A stretch of 64,000 nucleotides of DNA from Sciurus carolinensis (Eukaryota; Chordata; Mammalia; Rodentia; Sciuridae), in assembly GCF_902686445.1 (NCBI RefSeq), contig NC_062229.1:4745503-4809502 (forward strand), given 5' to 3'. A program made the position numbers and the translations under genes. A model generated the notes under the pieces. The model was not told where the DNA came from, made no database searches, and was given only the letters and a program-made list of their open reading frames with translations. How positions within the stretch are numbered: position 1 is the stretch's first letter; each line of letters opens with the position of its first letter. Below are positions 33,562 to 64,000 of this stretch, piece after piece.

Positions 33562-34770
33562 CCGGGTTCCATCGACCCAGCAGGAACGTCACTTTGAGGA
33601 TGGTTAAAGAGTTTTGACTTTCCCAAGATCTGCTCTGTTCAGAATCCCGGTAGTCCCCGACTTTTTAATGCTCCCATCCTCCCAGTTCCTTGCGGGTGTT
33701 TCCGCACCCGTAGCCAGGTGCCCTCTGGGGTGGAAGGAGAGTAGACAGGTAAGAATTTTCAAGGTAACGTCTCAAGGCCCGGTGATTCTCTTAATTTCCC
33801 ATTAACATTCCTGCGGCGTCAGAAATACTTTCAGCGTCCCCTAAAAGCCCCAGTAAGATTCCAGCATTGCTCAGTATCTTCCAAGGAAAGCCGTTCCCAG
33901 GCCCCCGGAACATGCCCACCCAGCTCCCGGTTTTCCCATTAGTAGTCTTGTATTCCTCAGAATCTCGCAGTAACTTTCCATTGCTTCCCCGATAATCCCA
34001 GCGTCCCTGGTTACGCTTTCCAGCAATGGCGCCAGTAATCATTCCCACAGTCCCAGTGATGCTCCACACCGCTCCAGACCCCATAACGTCTCTGGTGCGT
34101 GACTGTAGATTCCAGCATAAATCATAACACCTTTCGAGCCCGCCCCACCTAACGTACCAGGACGCCTTCGATGGGAGCCCCCGACAGTATTCCCGCAGGC
34201 CCCAGGTCTCGGGTCCTGGGGGCAGGCTTGGATCAAGAGGCAATGGTTCAGCCGACCCCTTAACAGTAGCTTGGGGGCCCTGTTTTCTTGGGGTGAAACA
34301 TCCGATTTTCGCAGGGAGTACGAAGGAGGGATGCAGCCTAAGGGTCGGTGGGTCAAAATTGATCAATCTTCCAGAGGATAGAGACCGGGGTAGGGACCAC
34401 CAGCCGGAAAGGGCCATGCCCTGCAGGGACCCGCCTGCAGGTAGCTGACGGTGCCAGGCTACCCTTTGGCCTCGGGGTGGGGTTGGACCGGCGGGGCATT
34501 TGATCGGCCCTATGCGTAGGTGAAGGGAGTCAGGAAAGAAGCCGAGACCCGCCTCGTTCCCTGGCCCGGTCGGGAGGTCAGTTTACCCCATCCCTCTGTG
34601 CCGCAACGCCCCTCCAGCCGCTTCCACTCAACTATAGGTGAATGGAGAAGCCACTGGAGCCACTGGAGGTACCTAGGGGGCGGGGCCTGAGGCAAAGGGC
34701 GGGGCTGAGGCAGGGAAGGGCTGGTTCAGGTTGACGACGTGCGTGACTTCCTTCTGCTGCTTGATTCCCC
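33562..34770. other. PNPLA6: PNPLA6 5' intron with loosely repeated sequence
   Basis: About 33780-34100 repeats words such as ccccagtaagattcc, cagtatcttcc, gcagtaactttcc and ccagtaatcattccc about every 30-60 bases, as a degenerate tandem array. A 208-codon open frame on the minus strand (34417-33791) is a by-product of this and not a supported gene. Confidence 0.5.
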
Positions 34771-34814
34771 AGGACTCCGGGCTCTCAGACTTGCTGCCAA
34801 GCCTGAAGCAGTCG

Positions 34815-55162
<20,348 letters not shown>

Positions 55163-55350
55163 AGACCTCAGCGGGGGTCCCTGCCCCTGGCCTGGCTGGG
55201 TTGGCCTGGGGAGATGGCGCCCTTCCTGCTGCTATGCCTGTGACACTCCTGGGCTCCCCTGGCCCAGGACCCACACACTGGATGCTTCGCCTGCCCCAAG
55301 GGGCGGGCAGTGCTGCACTGACGACCCTCAACCGACTGTGTCCCCCACCC

Positions 55351-55356
55351 AATAAA
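55351..55356 (+). terminator. PNPLA6: PNPLA6 poly(A) signal
   Basis: Canonical AATAAA 189 bases after the stop codon, with a G/T-rich stretch beginning about 20 bases downstream. Confidence 0.9.
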
Positions 55357-55580
55357 CTCGCCTCTTGGAAGCGGCCTCGTGCTGTCCCTGGGCTTGGGGA
55401 GGCGCCCCGCCCCGCCTTCTGTGCTCAGGACAGTGGGGCAGGGGTCTGGACTGGCCTGCAGCTTGTCCCCCCCACGCTGCCAACACCAGGCCACAGGCCC
55501 CGGGGCTGCTTCCCTGCCCCACGGGCCTCTGCACCCCACCCTCTCCCTGCTAGGTCCCGCAGGGCCAGTCAGTTCCTCAC

Positions 55581-55947
55581 TGCGTGACAAACGCCCGAGG
55601 AGGAAAGGGTTTTGGCTTGTGGCTCCAGAGGCCTCAGTGCACAGCCGGCTGGCTCCGTTGCTTCCAGCCCTCGGTAAGGGAGCATGATGGCAGAAGGGCA
55701 TGGTGGAGGAAAGCCACTCGCCTCTCAGCAGCCGGGAAACAGGAAGGAGCCAGGACGGACACAGTCCCGGGGAATGACCCAAGACCCCTTCCCTTCCACT
55801 GCATCCCGCCACCTTCCACAATCCATTCTAATTATTACTCTATCAAATGGATTCATCCCCTGATGAGGTCAGAGCCCTCATCAACCAGTCATTTCCTAAT
55901 AACCCCACACTGAGTCTGTGGGGAGAGCCCATGTTCAAGCCATAACA
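55581..55947 (-). mobile_element. Solitary MaLR-type LTR, reverse orientation
   Basis: Read on the minus strand it begins TGTTATGGCTTGAACATGG and ends with a GTCACGCA-type terminus. Plus-strand words gatgaggtcagagccctcat and ccgttgcttccagccctcgg are shared with this LTR family and with the element at 4477. No internal region is present. Confidence 0.6.
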
Positions 55948-56394
55948 CCCTCAGCGAGCCTACTGAGTCAGGTCCACTTCCCCCACGAGGACACGGGGCT
56001 CAGGAACTTTCCTCCAGGGGCTCCAGGCTTTGTCCTTACTGTGCACTCATCTGAGGTCACAGAATGAGCTGATCCCCACTGTGCTGAAGCCTAACTCAGG
56101 GTCTTTTGTTCACTATCCTGATGGTTAGGAAAGACTGTGGATCCAGGCTCCCTGGGGTGAACCACAGCTTGGCCTCGTGGGTGCCCATGGCAAGTTACTT
56201 CACCTTTGAACCTTGGTCCTCTCATCCATAAGGAGATGATTGTGCCTTGTCAGCTTTATGGTACCCTAGCCTGAGCCTGGGCCCCTTGGGGCTCCAGTCA
56301 GAGTCCCTCCCATAGGTCAGAGCAGAGCCTTGGCAAAGGACGACCTGAGGGCACCGGGCAGCTTTGGGAATCCTTTAGGATTGTGTGTGTGTGT

Positions 56395-57235
56395 GTTAAA
56401 ATAAACACAGAAAAACACACTGTTTTAACCATTGTAGGTGTAAAGGTTGGTGGCATTTGGTTTGTTCACATTATTATGCAGCCATCCCCATCACCATTTC
56501 CAGAACTTTCTCACCTTCCCAAACTGAACCCCTGCCCCCACTGAGCACTGACTCCACAGCCCGACCCCCGGCGCCCTCAGGCTACTTCCTGTCCCTGTGG
56601 GTCCGATGTCTCTAGGGACTTTGGGAGCAGGATCATGTGTCCTTTTGTGACTAGCTAGCCCACTGGGCATCATGTCCCAAGGCGATCCTCCTTGTAGTGT
56701 GTCATAATTCCCCCCACACTTTTTTTTTTTATATACTGGGGATCGAACCCAGGGCACTCAACCACTGAGCCACATCCCCAGCCCTTTATTTATTTGTTTG
56801 TTTTTAAATTTAGGGACAGGGTCTCACAAAGTTGCTTAGGACCTCTCTAAGTTGCTGAGGCTGGCTTGGAACCCACCATCCTCCTGCCTCAGCTTCCTGA
56901 GCTACTGGGATTATAGGCGTGCACCACCGCCCCTGGCTAATTTCCTTCCTTTCTGTGGCTAAACCATATTTCACAGCGTGGACGGGCCCCGTGTGCTCAC
57001 TCAGGGCCCCGTGTGCTCACTCACGTTGACTGACAGTGGATTGCTTCCCTTTTCCTGGTTGTGGACCATGCCGCTGTGAGCACTGGCCCCCGAGCGTCTC
57101 TTTGGGCTTCTGCTCTCAGTTCTTTTGGAGATACACCCAGGACTGGGATTTCCGGGTCATCTGGTGGTTCTGTGTTTGCCTGAGGAACCTCCAGACCCTT
57201 CCACGGCACTGTTTGTAAAGTCCTACCCGCCGGCA
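56395..57235 (-). mobile_element. Antisense L1 3' end interrupted by a B1-ID dimer (56719-56939)
   Basis: L1-type words (gtttgttcacattattatgc, ggagatacacccaggactgg) flank the SINE. The SINE is reverse-strand: tatactggggatcgaaccca ... gtgcaccaccgcccctgg. A 19-base word is tandemly doubled at about 56985-57023. Confidence 0.65.
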
Positions 57236-57419
57236 GTCTCTTTGGCTGTCAGCACCATGGACAGTGGCAGTGCTGTCCGAGGTGCTACCAGGCCCCCTCC
57301 GCCCTTCCTCCCGAGCCCCCGGACATCCTCACCCACTGGGATTTCTGGGTTCGGGGTGGGGCACACTCAGCTGGAGATTCAGCCGAAGATGTGCCACCAG
57401 TTAATGCCTCCATCCCAGT

Positions 57420-57765
57420 TGTCATTAGGTCCTCCCTCGCCTGCTCCAACTGTACCAGCCTCTGTCCCTCAGTCTCCTTTGATTCCTGACTCCAAGCCCT
57501 TTACTCTCTACTCTTTATGTAACTGAATATATCTGTCCTCAAATATCACCTCTCCAGACTGTCTGAAGTCACCGTCAAAACTACCCCACCTGACTCCCGA
57601 TTTCTCCCCTTTAAAAGATTTTCTTCACAGTTGGTTTCCCTATTTATCATGGGTCTCTGCAAGGACACTCATATAGAAGTTCTGTCCCTGGAGCAACCTT
57701 GCACATAAGAGCGCCTGGCTCATAGTAAGTGTTCAGTTAATATTTGCTGAATGAAATCAAGCTCT
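57420..57765 (+). repeat. L2 3' end
   Basis: ctcaaatatcacctctccag, gagcgcctggctcatagtaag and ttaatatttgctgaatgaaat are the usual L2 3' words. Confidence 0.65.
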
Positions 57766-57867
57766 GGAGACAGCCAGTTCCTGAGGCGTGTCCCGCTCTA
57801 GGAATTGGAGACGCTCCTCACCCTGAAGCAACCTCATTCCTGTTTTCTCTTCAGCACAAATTAACAT

Positions 57868-58080
57868 CCCCGCCAGACGCAGTGGTGCACACCTGTAACC
57901 CCAGAAGTTCGGGAGGATGAGGTAGGAGGATTGCGAGTCCAAAGCCAGCCTCAGCAAGGCAAGGCAAGGCACGGCACTAAGCAACTCAGTGAGACCCTGT
58001 CTAAATAAAATACAAAACAGGGCTGGGGATGTGCTCAGTGGTCCAGTGCCCCTGAGTTCCATCCCTGGTACCACTCCCCA
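57868..58080 (+). repeat. B1-ID dimer SINE
   Basis: cgcagtggtgcacacctgta ... gagaccctgtctaaataaaa ... ctggggatgtgctcagtgg. It contains a small (GGCAA)n expansion at about 57953-57972. Confidence 0.85.
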
Positions 58081-58149
58081 AATTAGCACCACCACCAACG
58101 ATAGCAATAATAATGTATGTACAATTGCTACACATCGGACCTTGTGCTG

Positions 58150-58401
58150 ATGTGTACCTATTCTTTTTGTGGTCGTTTTTGAGATGGGGGTCTTGCTATG
58201 TTGCCCAGGTTGGCCTTGAACTCTTGAACTCAAGCAATCCTTCTGCCTGGGACCACTGGCATAACTGGGACCACTGGGCAGCTTCGTGAGACCCTGTCTC
58301 AAAATAAAAAGGGCTGGAGCTCAGTGGTAGAGCACTCGCTTAGCATGTGTGAGGTTCCCTGCCCACACCCCGCGCGTGCACACACACACACACACACACA
58401 A
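58150..58401. repeat. B1 fragment (minus), ID with B1 tail (plus) and CA repeat
   Basis: The B1 on the reverse strand shows gttgcccaggttggccttga. From about 58285 the plus strand reads tgagaccctgtctcaaaata, then ggagctcagtggtagagcac. A CA run ends it at 58379-58401. Confidence 0.7.
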
Positions 58402-58967
58402 TGACCGTAGATTATCCCCAGGGGGGAGGCAGCCACTCTCTCAGTGTTTCCGGTCACTTTAGCAGAGGAAAGATACCTTGGGAGGACCTCATACTAGCAG
58501 CTGAACCCTCTGGCTCAGAAATGGCACATTTCTTCTCACTGCTCATTGGTCAGGACAAATCACATGGCCCTACCCCAGCACAGGGGCAGGAGAACAGCCC
58601 CACCACATGCCCAGAAAACAGAGCACTGGACGCTTGGCAAGCGTCATTAATGAGTGACGGACTTGGAGGTGCGCCTCAGCTGCAGCTTCTTGGGCATCCC
58701 AGGCTGCCTCTCTCTGCTTCCAGAGCTCGAGGTTCATCTGGCAGCAGGACATCTTGGAATTCCACTGAAGACCTGAGTTCAGGGTCGGGGAACTGCTCCG
58801 CAGCGCACGGGAGCAGTGAGGAGGTGTGGGTGGGAGACTGAAGGAGCCAGACTCAAGAGGGTTTCTATGTGTTTTCAGAGCAGTCTCTGGAAAAGGCCAT
58901 GTGGAGACAAGCACCAGCCAGGTGTAGCCCCGGGGCATCTGGTAGACTGCAGCAAAAGACCTCCCCT

Positions 58968-59148
58968 AGCTGGGTGCTATGGTGCACACCTGTAATCCCA
59001 ACTCAGGAGGCTGAGGCAAGAGGATTGCAAGTTCAAGGCCAGCCTCAGCAACTTAGTAAGACCTTGTCTCAAAATAAAATAAAAAGGCCTGGGGATGCAG
59101 CAGATTGGTAGAGCTCTCCTGGGTTTAATCCTCAGTACCACCACCACC
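58968..59148 (+). repeat. B1-ID dimer SINE
   Basis: gctgggtgctatggtgcaca ... gtaagaccttgtctcaaaat ... ggggatgcagcagattgg. Confidence 0.85.
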
Positions 59149-59214
59149 ATAACAAAGGTCTCCTGCACATAGAGATTCCAGCAATACCACTCACAGGTAA
59201 TCACCCAAGAGAAA

Positions 59215-59625
59215 AGAAAACATGTCCACCAAAATCTTGCAAATATTAATAACCAGAAAGTGTAAATAACTCAAATGTTCATCAGTGGATGAATGGATAA
59301 ACCAATCATGAATATTCCATTCAGTGGAATATTATTTGGCCGTGAAAAGGAATGACACTCTGATATATATGACAGTGCAGATGATTGCCAAGCCCAAGAC
59401 ACTCAGTAAAAGAAGCCAGTCACACAAGACCACATCTTGCATGAAATATCTAGAACAGGCAAATTCTTAGAGAGAGAAAGCAAATCAGTGGTTGTCAGGG
59501 GCTGAGAAAGGGGAAATGGGCAGTGACTGCTAACTAGGACAGGGTTACTTTTTGATCTAGAATTGATTACGGTACCGTGGCACAACTCTGTGCATACAAT
59601 AAAACCCACCAATCGTACAGTCTCA
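59215..59625 (+). mobile_element. L1 3' end, sense
   Basis: caaatgttcatcagtggatg, ggaatattatttggccgtga, ggttgtcaggggctgagaaa and a 3' end gcatacaataaaacccacc. Confidence 0.7.
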
Positions 59626-59747
59626 GTGCGTGCATGAGTTGGATGGAGAATGAATTAGATCCACAGGCAGTCAGGGCTTTGGGGAGCTAAGAACACTGAT
59701 TAAAATAAGGACCTGGCTGGCACTGGGGAGGATCCTGCTGGCCTTGT

Positions 59748-60156
59748 CCACTAGGTGGCAGGCCATAGCCTCACCCACTCAGGTTTTTTTTTTCCGGTTC
59801 TGGAGGTTTAACCCAGGGGCAAGTCACCACAGAGCCACAGCCCTAGCCCCTTCCCCCCAGACTTTTTTTTTTTTTTTTTTTTTAACTTTCTGTGAGAGTC
59901 TCCCTAATTTGCTGAGGCTGGCCTTAACTTGTAATCCTCCTGCCTCTACCTCCTGAGCCTCTGGGATTACGGGTGTGCGCCACCACACCCGGTTCCCAGA
60001 GTCAATTTGTCACCCGTAGATCCTACCTTATTGTAGTCCCAACCTCAAAAGGATGTTTTTGTGAGTTAAGGAAGATGAAACAACTCCTTCCAGCAGGGCG
60101 CGCACGCCCACGCCTTCCCTGACCGGCTTCACATTTTTCTGCCACTAGGGGGCGAT
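59748..60156 (+). promoter_or_regulatory. Two CTCF-like core motifs
   Basis: CCACTAGGTGGCAG at 59748-59761 and CCACTAGGGGGCGAT at 60142-60156 both match the CTCF core (CCAsyAGrkGGC) on the plus strand. Neither lies inside a recognised SINE body. Binding is predicted only. Confidence 0.6.
59782..59996 (-). repeat. B1-ID dimer SINE
   Basis: Reverse ID (ggttctggaggtttaaccca ... cagagccacagccctagccc), a long T-run, then B1 (gagagtctccctaatttgct ... gtgcgccaccacacccgg). Confidence 0.8.
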
Positions 60157-60257
60157 CCTGCTGCGTTGTTTGAGCATCGGGCCGCTGCTGGAGTTTTGCT
60201 TGCATTGCTTTGGGAGGGTTCAGTATGGAAGAGCCGCAAGGTCTTCTCTTTGCTTTG

Positions 60258-60325
60258 CTTTCTTTTCTTTTCTTTTCTTTTCTTTCTTTCTTTCTTTCTT
60301 TTCTTTTCTTTTCTTTTCTTTTTTT

Positions 60326-60392
<67 letters not shown>

Positions 60393-60406
60393 CTTTTCTT
60401 TTTTTT
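60258..60406 (+). repeat. (TTTC)n / (TTTTC)n microsatellite
   Basis: About 150 bases of pure TTTC and TTTTC units. It directly precedes, and probably grew from, the T-tail of the reverse SINE at 60407-60598. Confidence 0.95.
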
Positions 60407-60598
60407 GGTAGTGCTGGGGTGCTGGGAATGGAACCCAGGGACTCACATAGCTAAACAAGTGCTCTACTACTGAGCTATAGCTCCAGCCCTTATTTTGCAA
60501 AATGATCTTGCTAAATTGCCCAGGCTATCCTCGAACTTGCAATCCTCCTGCTTCAGCCTTCAAGCAGCTGGGCTTACAGGTATGTGCAGCTGAGCCTC
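60407..60598 (-). repeat. B1-ID dimer SINE
   Basis: tgctgggaatggaacccagg ... gctctactactgagctatag, then B1 with attgcccaggctatcctcga. Confidence 0.85.
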
Positions 60599-60776
60599 GC
60601 AGTCCATGCTTTTTTGTCTTTCAGGAAAAACATTTAGGGAAGGATGGGAAGACGGTACTTTTCTCATTATAAAGTTACTATCTGTGTATTTAAAATAAGT
60701 TTGTGAAACAATGAAACATAAAAAGGATGGTCATGTGTGTTCATTTGGAAATACAGGTTCATTAAAACATTTGGAG

Positions 60777-61105
60777 GCTGCAGGTGTAGCTTATGCTTAA
60801 CATCCCGGAGGCCCGGGGTTCAACCCAGCAACAAACACACAGACAAAAATGCATACACAGACACAAACACACACTCCAAAATAATGGGAAAGCACAGAAA
60901 ACAAGTCATAGGAGTGGAGTGTGGTGGAGCACACCTGTAATTCCAGTGACTCAGGAGGCTGAGGCAGGAGGATCACAAGTTGGAGGCCAGCCCCAGCAAC
61001 TTAGTGAGACAAAATAAGAAACACAGAGGGTTGTGAGTGTAGCTCAGAGGTGGAGTGTTTGCTGCACACATCTCTGGGTTCAACCCCCAGTGCGACAAAA
61101 GAAAA
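60777..61105 (+). repeat. Worn ID (60777-60832) and B1-ID dimer (60915-61105)
   Basis: ggctgcaggtgtagcttatg / ggggttcaacccagc; then gtgtggtggagcacacctgt ... gtgagtgtagctcagaggtg. Confidence 0.75.
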
Positions 61106-61187
61106 AAAAAAGTCTTTGGAATTCCACCCCCAGAGGTGAGCCCTGTTTATAGTTCCTTCTACAGTGTCTTCTATTTTCCCATGGTCA

Positions 61188-61290
61188 GTTTTTTTGTTTT
61201 TTTGTTTTTTTCCAGTGCTGGGGATTGAACCCAGGGACTGTGCTTGACAGGCAAGCACCCTACCAACTGAGCCATATCCCCAGCCCCCCA
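61188..61290 (-). repeat. ID element
   Basis: T-rich start, gtgctggggattgaaccca and ccaactgagccatatcccca: near-consensus, probably young. Confidence 0.9.
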
Positions 61291-61467
61291 TGTCAGTTTT
61301 TTATTCTGCACTCAATTTAAATGTTCTAGGTTTGCTATTATTGAAACTCGGTGACATGAACAGAAAGACTGACAGGTTGGAGGACTGAAAACACATTGAA
61401 GAAAGAAGATAAAGCAACAGCCTGGAAAGGGATGCTTGTAACCAATTATAGGCAGAAGATCAGGGGG

Positions 61468-61475
<8 letters not shown>

Positions 61476-61530
<55 letters not shown>
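61476..61530 (+). repeat. (CT)n microsatellite
   Basis: About 27 uninterrupted CT units. Confidence 0.95.
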
Positions 61531-61533
<3 letters not shown>

Positions 61534-61544
61534 AATGTTTATTT

Positions 61545-61755
61545 AATGCTTACTGCATACCAAACTCAGCTCTAGGTGGTTTATATGTCTCAAGGAATGG
61601 AATCCTAGCACTGTGAGGTAGCTAACAATATCTCCATTTTACAGATACGAAACAGAGGTTATGTGACTTTCCCAAAGTCACACAGCCAATAAACCTTAGA
61701 GCTTGCATCAGAACAGCTCACTCCTAACCCCTACACCATTATGCTTCCTTATATA
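61545..61755 (+). repeat. MIR SINE
   Basis: ccattttacagatacgaaac, gactttcccaaagtcacac, and the 3' part through tatgcttcctta. Confidence 0.75.
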
Positions 61756-62089
61756 GCCTGGTTTGATGCCCGGATTATGTGAACAAGCTAGAAATGTATG
61801 TAGCAACAAACAAACAACTGCATGCCCAACTGCACTAACGATCAGGCAGATTTGGATTTTCACTCCTTAATCTGCCAAAGTCTAAAAATATTAACACATC
61901 AAGTCTTACTGAGAATTGGGCAAAAAAAATAAGCATTGCCACACTATTCGGTAAATTATTGAGTTTGGGGGGAAATTTGATTGTTGTCCAACAAAAAATT
62001 AAAAGCACATCACCTTTGAGCCGGCCAGTCTTCCTCCAACCATCGACCCCTGTGCAGTCGTGTTAAGGGGGTGCGCTCAACTCCGCTTT

Positions 62090-62600
62090 GGCAGTGGCCT
62101 GCATTCGTAAAAGTGGGAACCGGACCAGAGTTTCCATGACGGACAACGAGGGCGTGGTTTTGGCCGGCGCGGGAGCCGCGTGCTGTGGGAATGCTCTGGA
62201 GGAGAATGAGCCAGACCTACGTTCCAACTCGGAAAAGCCCTGAGCACGCTGCTCGGCGGAACAGGGACGCACGGGCGCTGTGCCCGCCGCCCAGGCACTG
62301 CCCGCGGGGGCGCTCGCAGGGCACCCCAGACTCGGCAGGGGGCCTTCAGGCGGCGCGTCCCCACCTGTCTTTGCTGCTCCTGGACCCGTTCACCAGATGC
62401 GTTGCTTTGATTATTCATAAAGCCCCAGAAAACATGGTGCTAATTAAATTCCCCTTTAACTCGCGACCCCGCCTCCAGGTCGTCCTCGGTCCTGGCTTAA
62501 GTGAGGTTGAGACGATGGCTTTCTGAAGGCTCCGTGGGCCCGGGGAGGCAGTCGGGGCTCAGGGACGGCGGGCAGGTGCTCTGAGCTGCGCCTGCCCGGC
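62090..62600. other. CpG-rich block without an assigned gene
   Basis: GC-rich with frequent CpGs (for example ggccggcgcgggagccgcg, cgcccaggcactgcccgc). No exon, splice site or known protein could be supported. It could be an orphan CpG island, an unseen first exon or the remains of a retrocopy. Confidence 0.45.
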
Positions 62601-62991
62601 CTATGACTCTCAGGTCCAGCTTTGATTTCTTTCTTCCCTCCCTCCTCTCCCGCAGCCTCTCCCTTCCTCTTTCTTTCTTTCCTTCCTTTTTTCCAGACAG
62701 GGTCTGGCTCTGTTGCCACCGCGCCCAGCTGGATGATTTCTTCATGCCGTCCTCAGGTGGTTATTGGAGGAACAATGCATAAGCACCTACTCACTGTTCC
62801 TCCGCTTGTGTTCTGGGTGGGGCGGGGGCGGGGCAGACATGGAAACACAGGGTCTAAACCAAGTGGTTTTATTATAGTGCTTGGTGCGTTTTGCCAAGTC
62901 GCCCTGGAAAAAAGTAGTAATGTCTCCATGTCCCCAGCGATGGATGCAAGGCCTTGTTTCAGGCAAGTTGGAAGCACCAGACACAGGACCC

Positions 62992-63325
62992 AGGGTGCAG
63001 CTCAGTGGTAGAGCCCTTGCCCAGCATGCACCAGGCCCCGGGGCCAGCCCAGCAAGGCAAAGAAAGAAAAAAACACCTACCAGACAGGAGATTTATATGT
63101 ATATATATATTTTTTTTCTTTTTTCTTTTTTCCTTTGTGTTTGTGCAGTAGCCAGGATTGATTCAAGAGCGCCCCACCACTGAGCTACATCCCCACTCCT
63201 TTTTAATTTTTTATTTTGAAACAGGGTCTCACTATGTGTTCCCAGGCTGGCCTCAGACTTGCCAGGCTGACCTCAGCCTCCTGAGATGCTGGGAGGGTAG
63301 GTGTGGACCACCCTACTGGGCTGGG
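62992..63325. repeat. ID (plus, 62992-63070) and B1-ID dimer (minus, 63105-63325)
   Basis: gggtgcagctcagtggtaga with an A-rich tail; then reverse ID (gtagccaggattgattcaag) and B1 (gaaacagggtctcactatgt ... cctcagcctcctgagatgct). Confidence 0.8.
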
Positions 63326-63534
63326 ATAGTCATTTAAAATGTCTTCTGATATAATCTAAAACGTCAATGACTCACAGTCAGAGCGATTTTAGGTCCCAGG
63401 ACCCATCTATTTCTCCCTTTCTTTTTCACTGAATCCTTGTAACAATCCGACTCTGCTTTTTATTTTATAAGTAAACTGAAGTTCAGGATGAAAAAGTTGA
63501 CTCACTGGTCAGATTTTTAAAATTTGTTTGTCTG

Positions 63535-63692
63535 GTTTTGGGGTGCTGGGGACTGATCCACGACCCCAGCGTCACCCCGATTCCTTTTTGGAGACAGTGT
63601 CTCACTATGTTGCTCAGGCTGCCTGAGACTCCTGGGGCCTGCTTCAGCCTCCTGAGCAGCCCAGCGGGGACCACAGGTGCGCTCGGGCCACA
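63535..63692 (-). repeat. B1-ID dimer SINE, worn
   Basis: ggggtgctggggactgatcc, gagacagtgtctcactatgt, gcttcagcctcctgagcagc. Confidence 0.7.
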
Positions 63693-64000
63693 CTCTGTGC
63701 TTCCTGGTCTGACTTCTTAAAGGAGAAGCCCAAGGGAGGACCCTCTGGGCAGAACGGCTTGTGGCTCTGAGTTTTGGCCTCTCTGACATCAATGCGTTCC
63801 TAGCCTTTTCTGTGAAGGGTTCATTCGTAAGTGCTTTTGATTTTGCAAACCATGCAGTCTCTGTGACCAACTGATTCTACCTCATTTCAGATGTTTGCTC
63901 TCTATCAAAGATATTAACCCACTGGAATTTGTGTTGCAAACATTTTTATACCAACTTACTTTATGACTTCATTTTTTTGCTCTTAATTTTTTTATTGATC

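Larger units (their letters stand above)
55360..64000. other. Intergenic region downstream of PNPLA6
   Basis: No gene was recognised. In human the next gene, as I recall, is CAMSAP3, farther away. Most of this span is repeats, listed separately. 55960-56390, 61760-62050 and 63330-63530 look single-copy with no feature seen. 63700-64000 faintly resembles a worn hAT-Charlie element but was not called. Confidence 0.65.

Noticed and set aside
33791..34417. 208-codon minus-strand frame in the PNPLA6 5' intron
   Set aside because: It coincides with a degenerate tandem repeat that explains its repeated Gly/Ile pattern.

Overview
This window is vertebrate nuclear DNA, most likely from a squirrel-family rodent (Sciuridae: ground squirrel, marmot or tree squirrel). 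All the genes are split by GT-AG introns and the encoded proteins are nearly identical to known mammalian ones. The species group comes from the repeats: dozens of ID elements (tRNA-Ala derived) and B1-ID dimers (7SL-derived B1 joined to an ID tail) are present, alongside older MIR, L2, MER20, L1 and MaLR copies. Family names were recognised by eye, not by a search.

Gene order matches human chromosome 19p13.2: PEX11G (minus strand, 3' end outside the window), TEX45/SAXO5, ZNF358, MCOLN1 and PNPLA6 (all plus strand). I rebuilt the coding exons by splice site and reading phase. MCOLN1 comes to 14 coding exons and 580 aa. PNPLA6 comes to 33 coding exons and 1327 aa from the upstream ATG, or 1366 aa from an alternative first coding exon. 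TEX45 gives 489 aa from the first clear ATG. ZNF358 is a single coding exon of 561 aa with nine C2H2 fingers and a 26-residue alanine run. No gene shows a frameshift or premature stop.

Layout: 1-3.1 kb PEX11G and its CpG promoter; 3.2-11 kb intergenic, mostly layered transposon remains; 11-14.8 kb TEX45; 14.8-19.4 kb intergenic; 19.4-23.4 kb ZNF358; 24.8-33.3 kb MCOLN1 with E-box (CLEAR-type) sites in its promoter; 33.4-55.4 kb PNPLA6, starting about 0.1-0.2 kb after the MCOLN1 poly(A) signal; 55.4-64 kb intergenic, SINE-dense, with two CTCF-like motifs and an unassigned CpG-rich block. The genes are not one pathway. PEX11G acts on peroxisomes, MCOLN1 is a lysosomal cation channel, PNPLA6 is an ER lysophospholipase, ZNF358 is a nuclear zinc-finger protein and TEX45 is a predicted axonemal microtubule protein.

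The most interesting signal is in PNPLA6. The 117-base exon that carries the catalytic aspartate of the patatin domain occurs twice in tandem (51039-51155 and 51242-51358), 86 bases apart. Both copies have the same length and phase, are open, and encode 28 of 39 identical residues. This looks like a pair of mutually exclusive exons, with a GC-AG donor on the second copy. Other points worth attention are a possible 85-residue N-terminal extension of ZNF358, paired ZNF143-type motifs at the PNPLA6 alternative first exon, and the many introns built from old, degenerate tandem repeats.
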